Shown here one piece after another: positions 22,166 through 34,778 of a stretch of DNA of 64,000 nucleotides. The notes under the pieces are model-generated. The model did no database searches and was not told the DNA's origin. It saw nothing but the letters and a program-made list of their open reading frames with translations. Source of the stretch: Crossaster papposus (Eukaryota; Echinodermata; Asteroidea; Velatida; Solasteridae); contig JBAIAA010000751.1 in assembly GCA_037893245.1 (NCBI GenBank), positions 1 to 64,000 on the forward strand. The letters run 5' to 3'. The position numbers and the translations under genes were made by a program. Each line of letters begins with the position of its first letter. Position 1 is the stretch's first letter.

Positions 22166-22693
22166 CATTTTGCGCAGTTGCGATAAGTTTCGGAGTGTTT
22201 TTAGAGATATAATGTTGTAATATTTAAGTATCGACAATGCAAAGCAAAGAAATTTGCCCAAAAGGCAACACGAAAGGAATAAATCATTATTTTAACGTTC
22301 CGAACCTGTGATTGCAATGTGGTCGACGCGCACGAAATTCGAAGCCGAAAACGAAGCTGGCGCTCAAACTCCGCAATAACCAAGGGAGTATAAAGCTTAA
22401 ATAACACAGGTTGCGCCGCCCAATCGCGAACAACAAACTCGGCAACAACTCGGCCACCGCGCGAGCAAGGCGGATACAATTAATTTACGAAGGATCTGTG
22501 TGTAACGCAATAGCTGCTGCCCAATCGCGAACAGCCAACAATTCTTCAACCGAGTTACGGGATACGATTTTGGAAAGGCTTCGGCCCGAACTCCGGCAAG
22601 GATAATGCAAAAATAATGCAATAGTTTACGCAAAAAGGCCCACACACATCAACAGGCAATCGAAAAGCGACTACACGTTTATCAATAACGTCT

Positions 22694-25600
22694 ATGGGGG
22701 GTATTGGATCAGCGTCCCCGTCGCACCCCCTTCAAGTACCTAAAAACTACTCACGAGTTCATTTAAAACTACTCACGAGTTCATTTAGGGAAACTAATGA
22801 TCCAAGCTTGCATGCCAAATCCAAATGGATCCTGGCAGCAACACGCCAAATGCAGACCAACCCTTTCTAGGTGCTGGTACTGCTCTCCGCATCCTCCAAC
22901 TTAACATCGAGGGTATCTCAGCCGCCAAGAGAGACATCCTAGCGGATATCGCTCATAAGGAGAAGATTGACATCATATGCCTCCAAGAAGTTCATGTCGA
23001 GCAACACACTCCCAGAGACAGGCTCAAAGTCAGCAACTACGACCTTGTGGCCTTAAAGGCACATAAGCAGCATGGCCGAGCTATCTATGTCCGAGAGGAT
23101 ATTGCAGACACGGAACTTCTAGAAACGGCAGAGCTGTACGACACTATCCGTGTGGGAAGCTACCGGATAGTGAACGTCTACAAGCCCCCTCCAGTCAAGT
23201 GGTCCGAAACATCTCTCCCTGCACTCGAACACCCAGCTATTTATGTGGGCGACTTTAACAGCCACCACGCAAACTGGGGATACGAGACAACAGACAGGAA
23301 CGGAGACTGGCTCGTGGACTGGTCCTCTCATCACAACCTCTACCTCGTCATCGACCTCAAGCAAAGGCGACCTTTTCGCTCTGCCAGATGGAATCGTGAA
23401 TACTCGCCTGACCTATGCTGGGTAACCTCTCACCAGGGGCGCCCGCTGCCATCATCTGTGAGAGTCCTAGAAGATTTTTCTAGAAGCCAGCACAGACCAA
23501 TAATCACCAACATCGGCATTTGCATACCAGTAACCAAATCCGTTCCCATTCCACGCTGGAACTTCCGTAAAGCAAATTGGGAGAACTTCACAAAAATGCT
23601 AGAGAAAAGTGTACCATGCATCCCAACAAATGGTATTACGATTGACAGCGCCTACATCAGATTCCTCGGTGCAGTCCAGAAGGCAGCCAAGTCTAACATC
23701 CCCAGAGGTTTCGGGCCCACCTACATTCCGTGCCTGGACTCTGATTGCCTACATCAGATTCCTCGGTGCAGTCCAGAAGGCAGCCAAGTCTAACATCCCC
23801 AGAGGTTTCGGGCCCACCTACATTCCGTGCCTGGACTCTGATTGCCAACAGGCCTGGATGAATACCAACGATCCGGAAACCCTGACATCGCGGATCATCT
23901 CATTGAAGCGCTGGACAATGGGCGACGCACTCGCTGGGAACAGCTTACAAGTGAGATGAACTTCACACACTCTAGCCGCAAGTGTTGGAACCTCATACGC
24001 CAAACCGGAATGAACCAGCAACCACACAATCCAAGCAGACCAGCAGTCAAACCTGATGCCGTCGCAGCACGTCTCGTCCAGGTGGGGAAAGCTCCTATCG
24101 AGAAGCGTGTGAAGAGTGAAGTCAACAGGGAATGGCGTAAATACCAAAGGTCATGGGCCATGACTCCGCAGGAAGAAACTCCCGAGATCACAGTAGCAGA
24201 AACTGACCAGGCCATTAAGAGCATGAAAAATGGTAAAGCCCCAGGCTACGACAATCTTCACCCAGAATTCCTGAAGCACATTGGTCCGATTGTAAGGAAA
24301 TGGCTGGCATCATTTCTCACCCGCATCATTGCAGAAAACAACATGCCAAAGATATGGAGAACGGCCAAAACGATCGCCATCCCAAAGCCTGGGAAAGACC
24401 TGAAGCAAGCATCGAGCTATCGTCCCATCTCTCTGCTATCTATGTGCTACAAGCTCCTGGAACGGATTATTCTGCAGCGTTTTAAGCCCACCGTTGAGGA
24501 TACTCTAAGTGTAGACCAGGCGGGATTCCGACCCGGAAGGAGTACACAAGACCAAGTACTGGCTCTGACCACTTTCATTGAGAACGGATACCAGCTACGA
24601 AAGAAGACTGGAGTCGTGCTGCTTGATCTTACTGCCGCCTTCGACACTGTCTGGCATAAAGGCTTGCTGACGAAGATAGCAAGAGTACTGCCTTACTGGG
24701 CAGTGAAGGCTATCGAGCTGTTGCTACAACACCGTCGATTCCGTGTCCATGTGGCAGATGCAAACAGCACATGGAGACACCAGAGAAATGGCCTTCCTCA
24801 AGGATCCGTGCTAGCGCCCACACTATTCAACCTGTACACTAATGATCTTCCTCAGACCACCAGTCGCAAGTTCACCTATGCGGACGACATCTGCATCGCA
24901 ACACAATCAGTGCAGTTCCCAGCCTTGAATACTGTCTTGAACGCTGATATGATCATCATCAGCGAGTACTGCAAGAGGTGGCGTCTTCAGCCTAGCGCAG
25001 CCAAGACAGTATCCAGTGTGTTCCACCTACACAATGCTCAGAGCTCACGAGAACTGGACATCTTCCTCAATGGAGCTCGTCTCAAACATGATGCCCAGCC
25101 TATATACCTCGGGGTTACGCTGGACAGGTCCCTGACTTTCAAGCCACACCTCCTTAAGACAGCTGGGAAAGTCAGGACAAGGAACAACCTCCTCAACATG
25201 CTAGCTGGAACAACGTGGGGAGCCTCAGCCAAGACCCTGCGCACCACGGCTCTCGCCCTCAACTACTCTGCTGCTGAGTACTGTGCTCCAGTCTGGCAAA
25301 ACTCCGTTCACACTAAACTAGTCGATGTCCAGCTGAACAACGCCATGAGGACTATATCTGGTGCGGTCCAATGCACTAAACTAGACTGGCTCCCGGTCCT
25401 AAGTAACATCCCCCCGCCAGATGTCAGGAGAGAGATGGCCACAAAAAACCTATTAAGTAGAATAGAGTCAATGCCAGATCTCCCCACCAACACCGATATT
25501 AATGATCACCCCAGATTCAGACTGAGATCAAGAAATCCCATATGGACTTCCACCCCAGACAATAACACCAACATGGAGCAGCTTTGGAGAGCCAAATGGG

Positions 25601-25921
25601 AGGCCGCTGATGTTCCCAACAAGCAGCTTGTGTTTGACCCCACTCAACAACTGCCAGGCACAACTCTTCCCCGAGGCCAGTGGTCACTCCTCAACCGCCA
25701 TCGAGGGAACGCTGGACCCTGTCGTGCCAGCCTGTTCCAGTGGGGATACGCCGCCTCCCCAAGCTGTGATTGTGGAGAGATCCAAACAATGAACCACATA
25801 GTGAACGACTGTCCCACTACCAGATTAGATGGAGGAATCGAAGCCCTACACAACTGTGAGGAAGCTGCCTTGGAATGGCTGGCGGAGAGAGCGTGCTGAA
25901 CGCATACGACAACAACAACAA
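22694..25921 (+). mobile_element. Near full-length single-ORF LINE with target site duplication
   Basis: AATAACGTCT occurs immediately before (22684-22693) and after (25923-25932) the element. The 3' end is a CAACAACAACAACAA tail. The 5' leader contains a tandem AAAACTACTCACGAGTTCAT repeat. At 3.2 kb with one EN-RT frame and no ORF1 it resembles compact LINEs of the jockey superfamily; the clade is unresolved. The clean duplication and short tail point to target-primed insertion. Confidence 0.9.
22825..25899 (+). pseudogene. LINE endonuclease-reverse transcriptase ORF with two lesions
   Basis: The frame starts MDPGSNTPNADQ and carries an AP-like endonuclease (LNIEGIS, ICLQEVHVEQ, YVGDFNSHHANWGYET, FSRSQHRPI in place of SDH). 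A 97-bp tandem duplication (23653-23749 and 23750-23846) shifts the frame, and a nearby 1-base loss shifts it back. The second half (23842-25899) is an uninterrupted RT of 685 residues: SSYRPISLLSMCYKLLE, QAGFRPGRSTQDQ, LLDLTAAFDTVWH, NGLPQGSVLAPTLFNLY and the FTYADDICIA catalytic box. The C-terminal CDCG..HIVNDCP zinc-finger-like tail is complete. RT chemistry looks intact; only the junction is broken. Confidence 0.9.
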
Positions 25922-25932
25922 CAATAACGTCT

Positions 25933-27425
25933 GTTTCTTCTAAATCTCACCACGGACGAATATGAGGTGTTTTTTTAAAAATCTTATACCCCGCCGCACC
26001 GACGCCGGCGGCACACACGCGCGGCTCCGAGTCGCCCGACCAAAAGCGCCGCGTCTCTCCAACATGGCGCCAACCACATGGCGCCAATGTTCCAAGATGG
26101 CGGCGCCCAGGGACAAGATGGTGCATTTTTCATCTTTTATAGTATAGATTCTTCCGACATAGCAGATAATGATTTTTCTTCCGAAAGCACACTCTCCTAA
26201 TACATACTTTAAAAATGGCGGACCCAAACAGTCCCAGAAACACGTGGAAATCAGTTCAGAAACCCGGATGTACATAAATAGTCTTAGCTTCCGTCGTTAT
26301 TTGAAGTCCGATGTACGTTTTTCGCGGCGATTTCTTAAAACGGAATGTAAATTATTAAGAAACGACTGTAAAAAAAGAGAACATTCCACAAAGGAGCTTG
26401 AAACATTTCAAAGACTTTGTCGCAGGATTATTTTAGCCCCATAGACAGTATAGACTCCACCCGTGTATACCTACGCTTTGATAGACTGCATAAGATAATT
26501 TTAGCTCTGAAAATACCTCGGTATTTACTTAGAAAACACTTGGAATTGTTCACACCAGTATTGTCAAAGGCCCTATTTATTAGTTATTACTGGGTTTGTG
26601 CACAGGGTGTTAACTGATGTCCATTTATAGAATTCTTTATGATGCGAAAGTAATAATACGACTGTAGATCACAAAAGGCATTCAAAATCACAGTTGTGAG
26701 TGACGTACATGTATCGTTGAGAAAATTTATCGTAGTTTTGCGGCTCCCGTGAATTTCTACAAATCGTCCAAACATGTCAAAATCCGAGTCGGAAATACAT
26801 GTACAAATGTATAGCCAACATTCCTTTCCTGGATATTTTATTGAAAATGTGTTTGTGTATCAAGAAGCCAGCTTTCACGTTAATTTTCAAAACACACTTC
26901 GTCCCAAAAAAATAATAATATTCAGGACCAATCTACAATAGGAAGGCCTAGGTTATTATTTGAAGCGATCCTGAACTATAGGACAAATCTGGAACTAGAA
27001 GAATGACTGTACATGTAGTTCTTGTAAGAATATTAAAATTGGTTGGCATAACATCTTTAGGCCTAAAGAAATTGAAACAGACTGTTTTAAATTGTTGAAA
27101 ACTCACAGACAATGGCTTTTGCTTAATTAATAGGGGCAATTTTATACCCAAAAATGAAAATGTGCGAATTCTTGAGAATGTCAACAATGTGCAGGTGTTT
27201 GGGTTTTTTTTTCATATTGAACACAAAAACTGACAAAATGCATTTAAGGCTAAGCACGTAATTACTTTCTCAACACCTCAGTGTATATAAAGTATATAAA
27301 TGGGGTGATTTTCCAAATGGGTGTCTTGCATTTAAACAAAAAAATATGAAGACATTTCAAAATTAATCTTGGTTAGAAAATGATAATTGGAATGGCCAAA
27401 ATAAACTGTCTGGGTTCATCTCTAC
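25933..27425. other. Unassigned DNA
   Basis: No gene was recognised. ACATGGCGCCAA and AAGATGGCGGCG words occur near 26060-26110. Open frames on both strands are short and lack motifs. Confidence 0.5.
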
Positions 27426-27490
27426 CTCCATGACAAAATCCTATATTTTTATTTATTTATTTTGCTTACTTGCTACGGAATTACATGCAG

Positions 27491-27748
27491 GTCTTACACC
27501 TCCCATTCAGTGCCGTGAAGAGACACCACAACCACCAGCAGAACATGATTATCTTCATACATGTACAGCCCAACTGTCAACTTGTGATATTGGTGTTCAA
27601 ACCAGTATGACAATGAAAGACATCAGTGCTCTCCAAAATGAGACAAAGTCCTCTAGAAAACAAGGCCAAGATGTAGTTGACTGGGCAACCGACACGGATG
27701 AGAGGGTGAATTTCTACACCGGGCTTCACTCTAAAACAGTTATCCAAG
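27491..27748 (+). pseudogene. Exon-like fragment of a THAP/DDE_Tnp_4-type transposase
   Basis: One frame is bounded by a good acceptor (TTACATGCAG, 27481-27490) and a donor (AAG|GTAAAC at 27748). It encodes a Gln/Thr/Cys-containing linker ending DVVDWATDTDERVNFYTGL. The VxFYTGL motif resembles the segment just before the helix-turn-helix of ISL2EU/Harbinger-related DDE_Tnp_4 proteins. The catalytic part is absent from the window. It could be an exon of a domesticated gene or a transposon relic. Confidence 0.4.
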
Positions 27749-27840
27749 GTAAACTGCATCATGTTGTTTGGTTTTCATTCTATCCCTTCTTGAATTCAAG
27801 TATCACGTAAGCCAATGATTAGCCAAATAATACAACAGTC

Positions 27841-28107
27841 TCATAGAGAGGCCAACGGAAACCCCCTCAAATCTGTGTTCCACGATACATCCCGTCCATT
27901 TAAATCCAACACCGTCCCATCTTTACCCACAACTTTCCGAAGTGCTTTCTCAGATTCCTCATGTTCACTCCCCCCTAAAACCGGATATTTCCCCCATGCC
28001 CTTTTTGCTAGCTCAAGTAAGTCTGCTTTCTTTTTCCCACTGCACGTAATACCCCTAACTATTAAACATTTTCTCAACTTCTCAAACTGAAGCGGTAGGT
28101 CGGCCAT
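27841..28107 (-). CDS. SAP-domain protein or first exon
   Basis: On the minus strand ATG 28107 (context AAACATGGCC) opens an 88-codon frame starting MADLPLQFEKLRKCLIVRG. LRKCLIVRGITCSGKKKADLL fits the helix-extended loop-helix SAP motif, which binds AT-rich DNA. The end (SWNTDLRGFPLASL, then stop) resembles the first part of transposon-linked SAP/YqaJ proteins. The L2-like LINE starts about 100 bp from this ATG on the other strand and may have cut off its promoter. Partial or single exon; function unknown. Confidence 0.5.
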   Translation of the reverse strand: MADLPLQFEKLRKCLIVRGITCSGKKKADLLELAKRAWGKYPVLGGSEHEESEKALRKVVGKDGTVLDLNGRDVSWNTDLRGFPLASL

Positions 28108-28204
28108 GTTTGATTTTTTGTCGACACTTTCCTTGAAAAATGGACCCTCTGTGGCAAACTCTTGGTGGCGCACTGCATTGTGAATCGCCCGTATTATCAT
28201 TAAT

Positions 28205-31200
28205 ACGGTGAACGTATTCATCAAATCTAGAAATCCATTCGACATCATCTGTCTAAACGAAACGTTTTGTGACGCCTCAATCTCTGACGATGAGATAGCT
28301 CTTCCAAATTATTCCATTGTCAGAAAAGACAGAAACCGACATGGTGGCGGGGTTGCAATTTACATTCGAGATACCATAATGTTCTCTCGTCGTGAAGATC
28401 TCGAAACAGATGATGTCGAGTGTATATGGGTTGAAATTAAGTGTAAACAAAGACAGCCTGTTCTTATCAGTTCTATTTATAGGCCTCCTTCAAGCTCTGT
28501 CAAATTTATAGGAAAATTGAGTGATATCCTTAATAAGGCCTCATGTGAATGTAAAGAAATTATTACAACTGGGGACTTTAATTGTGATGTATCAGAGGAA
28601 CACGACAGTATGCAATCAAATCCAATTATTTCATGTTTTAGTTTGTTCCAAATGGCGCAACTCGTACATGACCCAACACGTGTCACTGAATCCACTCAAA
28701 CTACCATCGATCTCATTTTTAGTTCCCACCCAGAGCTCATAAAGGACTGTGGTGTCTTACCAGTCCTAATCAGTGATCATTATCTTGTTTATGGGCTACA
28801 CAGTTGGAAAACACCAACAATGAAAGGTCGTTCAATAAATTTCCGATGTCTAAAAAATATAGACAGTGATGCATTTACGGACGATCTCCGCAATGCACCA
28901 TGGCAAGATGTTTTTGGTTGTTATGATGTGGATAATGCGTGGTGTATAGGGTACTCCATATTTATGAGTATTATTAACTTCCATGCGCCAGTCAAAACAA
29001 AACGCATTCGGGGTGCCTCAGTACCGTGGCTCGATAGCGAAATTATTAAACTTATGCGGCAGCGCGATCGTGTACACAAAATTGCAAAGCACACAGGCTT
29101 ACAAATCCATTGGGATTCATACAAAAACCTGCGGAACAATGTTACTAAGAAAATCCGCAGTAAAAAGAGTAATTACTACACATCTGCCATAGAAGAAAAT
29201 AAAAGCAATTCATCTATGCTGTGAAAAACTCTAAAGGAGGTACTCCCTAAGAAACAAAAAACTGTACCAAATTCGATTACTTCCCCAAATGGGGAAAATA
29301 TTGACGATATTGCCGACATTGCTGATACATTAAATGAACACTTTTCAACAATCGGCAAGCGTACTGCTGGAAATTACCCTTTGCGTGAACTTGAAATAGA
29401 TGATAATACTGACGCCTCTATTTTTGATTCTTTTGACGAAGATTGCGTAGTACCTAATATTACAGAAGAGTTTGTTCAAAAGCAAATATCATCCATGTCG
29501 GTTGGGAAAGCAACAGGTCCGGATGGAATTAGTGTTAAAATGATTAAAATTGCTTCACCTTATATCGTTAAATCTTTAACTCATATTTGTAACCTGTCTA
29601 TAAGATGTGAACGATACCCTAAAGATTGGAAACATGCTTTAGTAACACCAATTCACAAGGGAGGAGATAAATGTAGTATAGGTAACTATCGGCCTATTTC
29701 TATACTGCCAATTATCTCTAAGATTTTAGAAAGATGGGTGCACTCATCGGTATATAGATACCTTGATGAAAACAATCTGATTCCTAATTGCCAGTCAGGA
29801 TTCAGACCCCTGCACTCAACTGAAAGCACCCTACACGATTTAACAAACAAGTGTTTTGCGGCCATGGAGAATGGACAAGTTACAGGCAGTGTGTTTATAG
29901 ATCTCAGTAAAGCATTTGATTGTGTTGATCATGAAATCTTACTAAAGAAACTAGAAAGGATGAACATGTCATCTTCTGTAATTAATTGGTTTAAGTCGTA
30001 CCTAAGTGATCGTAGTCAGTCTGTGAATATTGGCGGCACCATATCAAAGGTCCTGTCCGTAAACACTGGTGTTCCGCAGGGGTCGATCTTAGGTCCACTT
30101 TTATTCATTGTTTATACTAGTGATCTTCCATTTTGTATTGCCCCAAACTGTAACTTATTTATGTACGCTGATGACTCTACATTAACGTGTAGCTCATCCA
30201 ACATTACTATAGTAGAAAGTAGCTTAAATACAGCTCTTACTAGTTTTCACAACTGGTGCGTAAGAAACAAGCTTGCATTAAATGCCACCAAAACTAAATG
30301 CATGCTTATTGGTACAAGGCAGAACATATGTAATGTTGATTTCAATGTATGCATTGCTGGTAGTCGTATTGAAAACGTGAAGTCTTATAAATGTTTGGGT
30401 GTAGTTATTGATGAAGCATTAAGTTGGGGCCCACATGTCGAATACGTAAGAAAAACTGTTGTATCTAAATTAGGTATACTAAGAAGAATCCGTGATTGTG
30501 TTCCTCAACACAGCCTACACACACTATTTGTAAGTTTAGTTATGCCAACGTTAGAGTATTGTTGTACGGTGTGGGGAGGAAGATACATATCTCACGATAA
30601 TTTGTTAAACGAATGTCTCAAGAGAGCCGCGCGGATAATCCTCAAATGTACCTTCCTCACCCCTTCAGAGGATATGTTTGCTCGTCTTAATTGGGCTCCT
30701 TTTTCAAAAAGAGTCAAGTCAAAAAAGGCTATTCTTGTCTTTAAAAGTCTCAACAAAATGACTCCTTTGTACATGACAAATATTTTCACACCACTTACAG
30801 TTATTCGCGAAACAAGGCAATCAACCCACACGGCACTGGAAGTTCCTTTCGCCAAAAAAGAATGCTACGCCACAAGTTTCGCTGTGAGTGGTGCAAATAT
30901 TTGAAATAATCTGCCCGAACAATTGCGAACATTAGACTCATTAAGCACATTTAAATCGGAGCTCCGACATGTCATCCGTTAGATATTATGCCAATTGCGC
31001 TGATACGGAGTTATAACTTGGTTGCCACTAATGTGGAGCCAGATGGGAATTTCCCCTTCTCTTTTTTCCCCCAAGGGGTTTTTTTTTGGCGGGTTTTCGC
31101 CCATCTCGTAAATCAGAATTGATATCAATGTTTTGGATTCCTGTAAATATCATTGTACGTCTGTAAATATTATGTTTGTAACTTTCTGTAAATGTTGATT

Positions 31201-31303
31201 TTATATGTACTGTTATTTTATTTAACGATGTATGCAGGGCCCCAATGAAAACCAATTTTAAACTGTTTGGGCACACCCTGGGTAAAGAAATGGAATAAAT
31301 AAA
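28205..31303 (+). mobile_element. L2-like LINE, 5'-truncated
   Basis: It starts within the endonuclease domain and ends with GGAATAAATAAAT, a short A-rich simple repeat typical of the L2/CR1 group. The 3' UTR (30983-31300) recurs as a fragment on the minus strand at 41686-41972, so the family has moved here at least twice. Confidence 0.85.
28208..30982 (+). pseudogene. L2-like endonuclease-reverse transcriptase with two nonsense codons
   Basis: One frame of 924 codons runs from truncated endonuclease (DIICLNETFCDASIS, GGGVAIYIRD, TTGDFNCDV, LISDHYLV) through RT (GKATGPDGISVKMIK, NYRPISILPIISKILE, QSGFRPLHSTEST, FIDLSKAFDCVDHEIL, GVPQGSILGPLLF, MYADDSTL) to the C-terminal FKSELRHVIR. It is broken only by TGA at 29222 and 30902. 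Both sit where Trp (TGG) is expected (ML*KTL; ANI*NNLP), so each is a single G to A change. The rest of the frame is intact, suggesting recent insertion. Confidence 0.9.
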
Positions 31304-31429
31304 TCGCAAAAGGTTGTCAAAAAGACAGAAAACACAGAAAGGTTTTTACTAAATTACCGACGTGTTTGGTCGGCTGGCGGCTGGCGCCGACGCCCCAAAA
31401 CGCTGAAACTATAGGGGGCGCTGTTGATA

Positions 31430-33547
31430 CTTGACAGTAGCACAGAAGTTGTCACTGAAAACCAAAACTGCGATCAGCACAATTGTCAAATATCATATGC
31501 TGAGGCTGCTAAAACAGTTAAACTAAGAACAGAGGATGTACAAACCCCCTCAACCATGTCAACACTCACTAGTTCGAACATGGAACTTACACAAAGCAAA
31601 ACAGTTAACCACATTAAGAATGCTATAAATGACCTCACTGATAAACCAGACATTGTATGCATTCAAGAAACATGGCTCAAGACAGATCGTGACTTTAATT
31701 TACCCAGGTATATATAAATGACAGAACTAATGACTCTAAGAAACAAGGTGGGGGTACTGCCATCTTGACTAAGAAAGGCCTTGCTGTTAATTATGTTTGC
31801 AACCATCAAGATCCTATCGAATTTTAAATTATGGAAATTTATGACCAAAATAACAAAAAATGGTACATTACTAATGTCTACAATCCTTGTTTAACTCTAG
31901 AAGATTATCATATTAATGAGATTGTGGATAATATGAACAAAGATTGTATTATAATGCATGTGGTGACTTCAATAGCCACAACCCCCCTCTGCATGGGTAG
32001 CATAGCATAGACAAAAATGGCAGCACTGTTGAAGACTGTTTGATTAACCATAATCTAGTTTGTATTAATAATGTTGATGGCACTAGAATAAATCCTACCA
32101 ATGGCAATATGTCTTGTATTGACATCACTATTACCACTCCAGGCATAGCAGCAAATTGTACTTGAAGAGTTCTTGACAATACTTGGGGCAGCGAACACTA
32201 TCTCATTGTGACTAATTGTGATTGTTCTTGTTATACATGTACACCCAAACCAATCAATTCCTCTCGTTGGTCTATTAAGAAAGTTGATTGGACTAAATTT
32301 GATAAAGCCTGTGATGATTTAATCACAGAACCTAATCATTCTGACAACACTGAAGAAGTTTACAACACCTTTGTTAACCAATTAACGTCTGCTATTGACT
32401 ACGCCATTCCAATGACCAACCCCTCAAAAACTAACAAAAGTACTACTCCTTGGTGGAATGAAAGGCAATTCTTTATAGGAAAAAGGCACTGAAAACCCTT
32501 CAGAATATCTCCCTTCCCGCTGACTTAATTGCCTATAAAGGAGCCAAAGCTATTGCCGGTAAAATCATCAAGAATGCCAAAAGGAAGGATTGGGATCATT
32601 TGCAACGAAAGGAACTGCCACACCCCTTCCAAAGCTATATGGAATAAAATCAGACGCATTAATACATCTCAGTCTAACCGTGGCATTTCCATTCTCAAAA
32701 AGAATGATGTTGACTTAATTTCCGACAAACCAAAAGCTGACTATCTTGCTGATAGTTTTGCGAATATCTCCAGCGATACAAATTATAATGATGATTTCCA
32801 AAAAATCAAAGAAGATACGAAAAAAGCCATGTCAATTAATAACAACATTGATAATGCTATCAATGAACCAATCACTACAGCTGAACTCGCTAAGGCCATT
32901 GATAAGAGTAAATGTATTACACCTGGGAAGGATAAAATCAGTATCGATATTATCAAAAAGTTTCCTGTAAAAGTCCGCAACTATCTGCTCACAATTTTTA
33001 ATTAAATTTGGTTTCCCGCACAGTGTCCTAGTAGCTGGAAAGAAGCTATTATTGTCCCTCTGCCAAAACCAGGGGAACCCGATGATCCACTATCTTACAG
33101 GCCCACTGCTCTCACATCCACTTTATGTAAAACGTATGGAGTAATGGAACGAATGGCCAATACTATAATGGTACATTGAAAACCATAACCTTTTAGACTG
33201 CCATCAAAGGGTTGCGGTTCTATCTTCTAACAAACGTAATACTAACATGAAACTTGACAATAACAAGGTCAATATTAATATGAGTAAAACTGCCAAATTC
33301 CTAAGAATCATCTTTGACCACAAACTTACGTGGAAACACCATATAGACTATAAAAAATAGATATCTAAACCTAAGATTCTCATATGTATTAGTGGTAATG
33401 GTTGGGGAGCTGATTGTAAAACTTTTTTCGGCTCTACAATTCCTTGATCAAGCCACTATTAGATTATGGAGCTGAAGCTTTTGACTCGGCAGTCACCTCA
33501 ATTAAAATTAAACTTGATAGTATGCAGTATCAATCCCTTAAAATGTG
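31430..33547 (+). mobile_element. I/jockey-like LINE, copy B
   Basis: It is homologous to copies A and D on the minus strand. It starts with the GGGGGCGCTGTT leader (31412) and ORF1 start. It has a deletion of about 500 bp that joins ORF1 (SKTVNH) to the endonuclease (KNAINDLTDKPDIVCIQETW) near 31612, and a second of similar size that removes the RT core near 33200. The sequence stops mid-thumb at 33547 and passes into a satellite. Confidence 0.82.
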
Positions 33548-33564
33548 TTCGGGATTTCAGACAA

Positions 33565-33745
33565 GTCGACCGTTGAGACAACTCGACTCGGGACAAGTCG
33601 ACCGTTGAGACAACTCGACTCGGGACAAGTCGACCGTTGAGACAACTCGACTCGGGACAAGTCGACCGTTGAGACAACTCGACTCGGGACAAGTCGGCCG
33701 TTGAGACAACTCGACCGTTGAGACAACTCGACTCGAGACAGGTCG
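33565..33745. repeat. 32-bp tandem satellite
   Basis: About five units of GGGACAAGTCGACCGTTGAG followed by ACAACTCGACTC. It replaces the end of LINE copy B. Open frames across it are artefacts of the repeat. Confidence 0.92.
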
Positions 33746-34063
33746 AAAACCTTAAAGGAAACATGTAATAAGATTTTGTTTGCCTAAAGTATAATGTTGA
33801 CAACAACATTATGTGTGTAGTTGTGTTGATTTTTTGTGTTAAATGGGGGAAAATAATATTTGAAAATGTTGGTCAAACCACTCCGCCCCTTGAAGGCAAG
33901 CCTCATTAACATAAAACCTCGCGAGGGGTATGACGAAAATCGAGGCAGAGACTCGCCGCGCTGCAACCCGGCCTATCATAATGACTGCGCGCATTGCAAC
34001 AAGTGTCCGTCTTTGCATGGTTTTTCATTCTGAATCAGGGTAAAAATAAAACAGTTTTCGGTC

Positions 34064-34391
34064 ATGCCGACTAGATGTGTAGCTGTTGTAGTAAAACTAC
34101 TAAGGATGGAGTAAGCCTTCATTTGTTTTCGGCTGATCCTAAATATCGGAGGATTTGGACAGCCAAAGTAAAGCTTACCAGAGCGAAGTGGTCTGGGCCT
34201 AGTGATTTTCTGCCTTCTGTAGCGACCATTTTGAACGGTCGTGCTTCGACCTAGAGCGCATAGAGGGACCCCATCTTTATCCTCGCTCGAGTCCGTGTCT
34301 GAATAAGAAATACTGTGATTCGAATCAGACGAATCAGTACTGCTTTCGTCGGGTTCATCAAAAAACGAGGAAGAACTTTCACGACGGATAG
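34064..34391 (+). pseudogene. THAP-domain pseudogene fragment, copy 2
   Basis: ATG 34064 starts MPTRCVA. After a 1-base break the frame gives CSKTTKDGVSLHLFSADPKY and AKVKLTRAKWSGPSDF. After a second break it gives CSDHFERSCFDLERIEGPH, with PRSSPCLNKKYC. The C2CH zinc ligands and the THAP core can all be located, but in three frames. Both breaks are shared with the copy at 10354-10680. Confidence 0.78.
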
Positions 34392-34442
34392 TCCATGTGA
34401 AATTCGATTACCGTGCACAAAGCGTACGCGGTTCGTACACCC

Positions 34443-34778
34443 ATTCGCATTTTTGTATCACTGTGGAGACATGGCTTTGTTCTCGTGTACAAAATGGTTA
34501 GAAAGTCGAGCACGTTTTTCAAAATGCTCCCATTTTAACCATAATTTTATTTCTGGGTTGAAATTTCGACCCAATATACCCTATATTATACCCTAACCCA
34601 AACACTAACCCTAACCCACATCCTAATCCTAGTTTTTGAGTAATTTAAGTAAAATCCAAAATCTAATTCGTGAAATTCCCAGTGGAGACCTATTCATCTA
34701 TAGAAATTTACCCTCCAGAGACGTTTTGTCTCCATTGTACACATTGTGTTCATGTCTCCAGAGGGTACCGTATTTCGC
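34443..34778. mobile_element. Nested MITE-like segment, copy 2
   Basis: It is the reverse complement of 15978-16314. It is absent from the related positions at 10290-10310 and 44150-44165, so it is an insertion in this copy, or in a close ancestor. Confidence 0.65.

Noticed and set aside
33498-33809. Ser/Val/Leu repeat protein on the minus strand
   Set aside because: Translation of the 32-bp satellite; no flanking gene structure.
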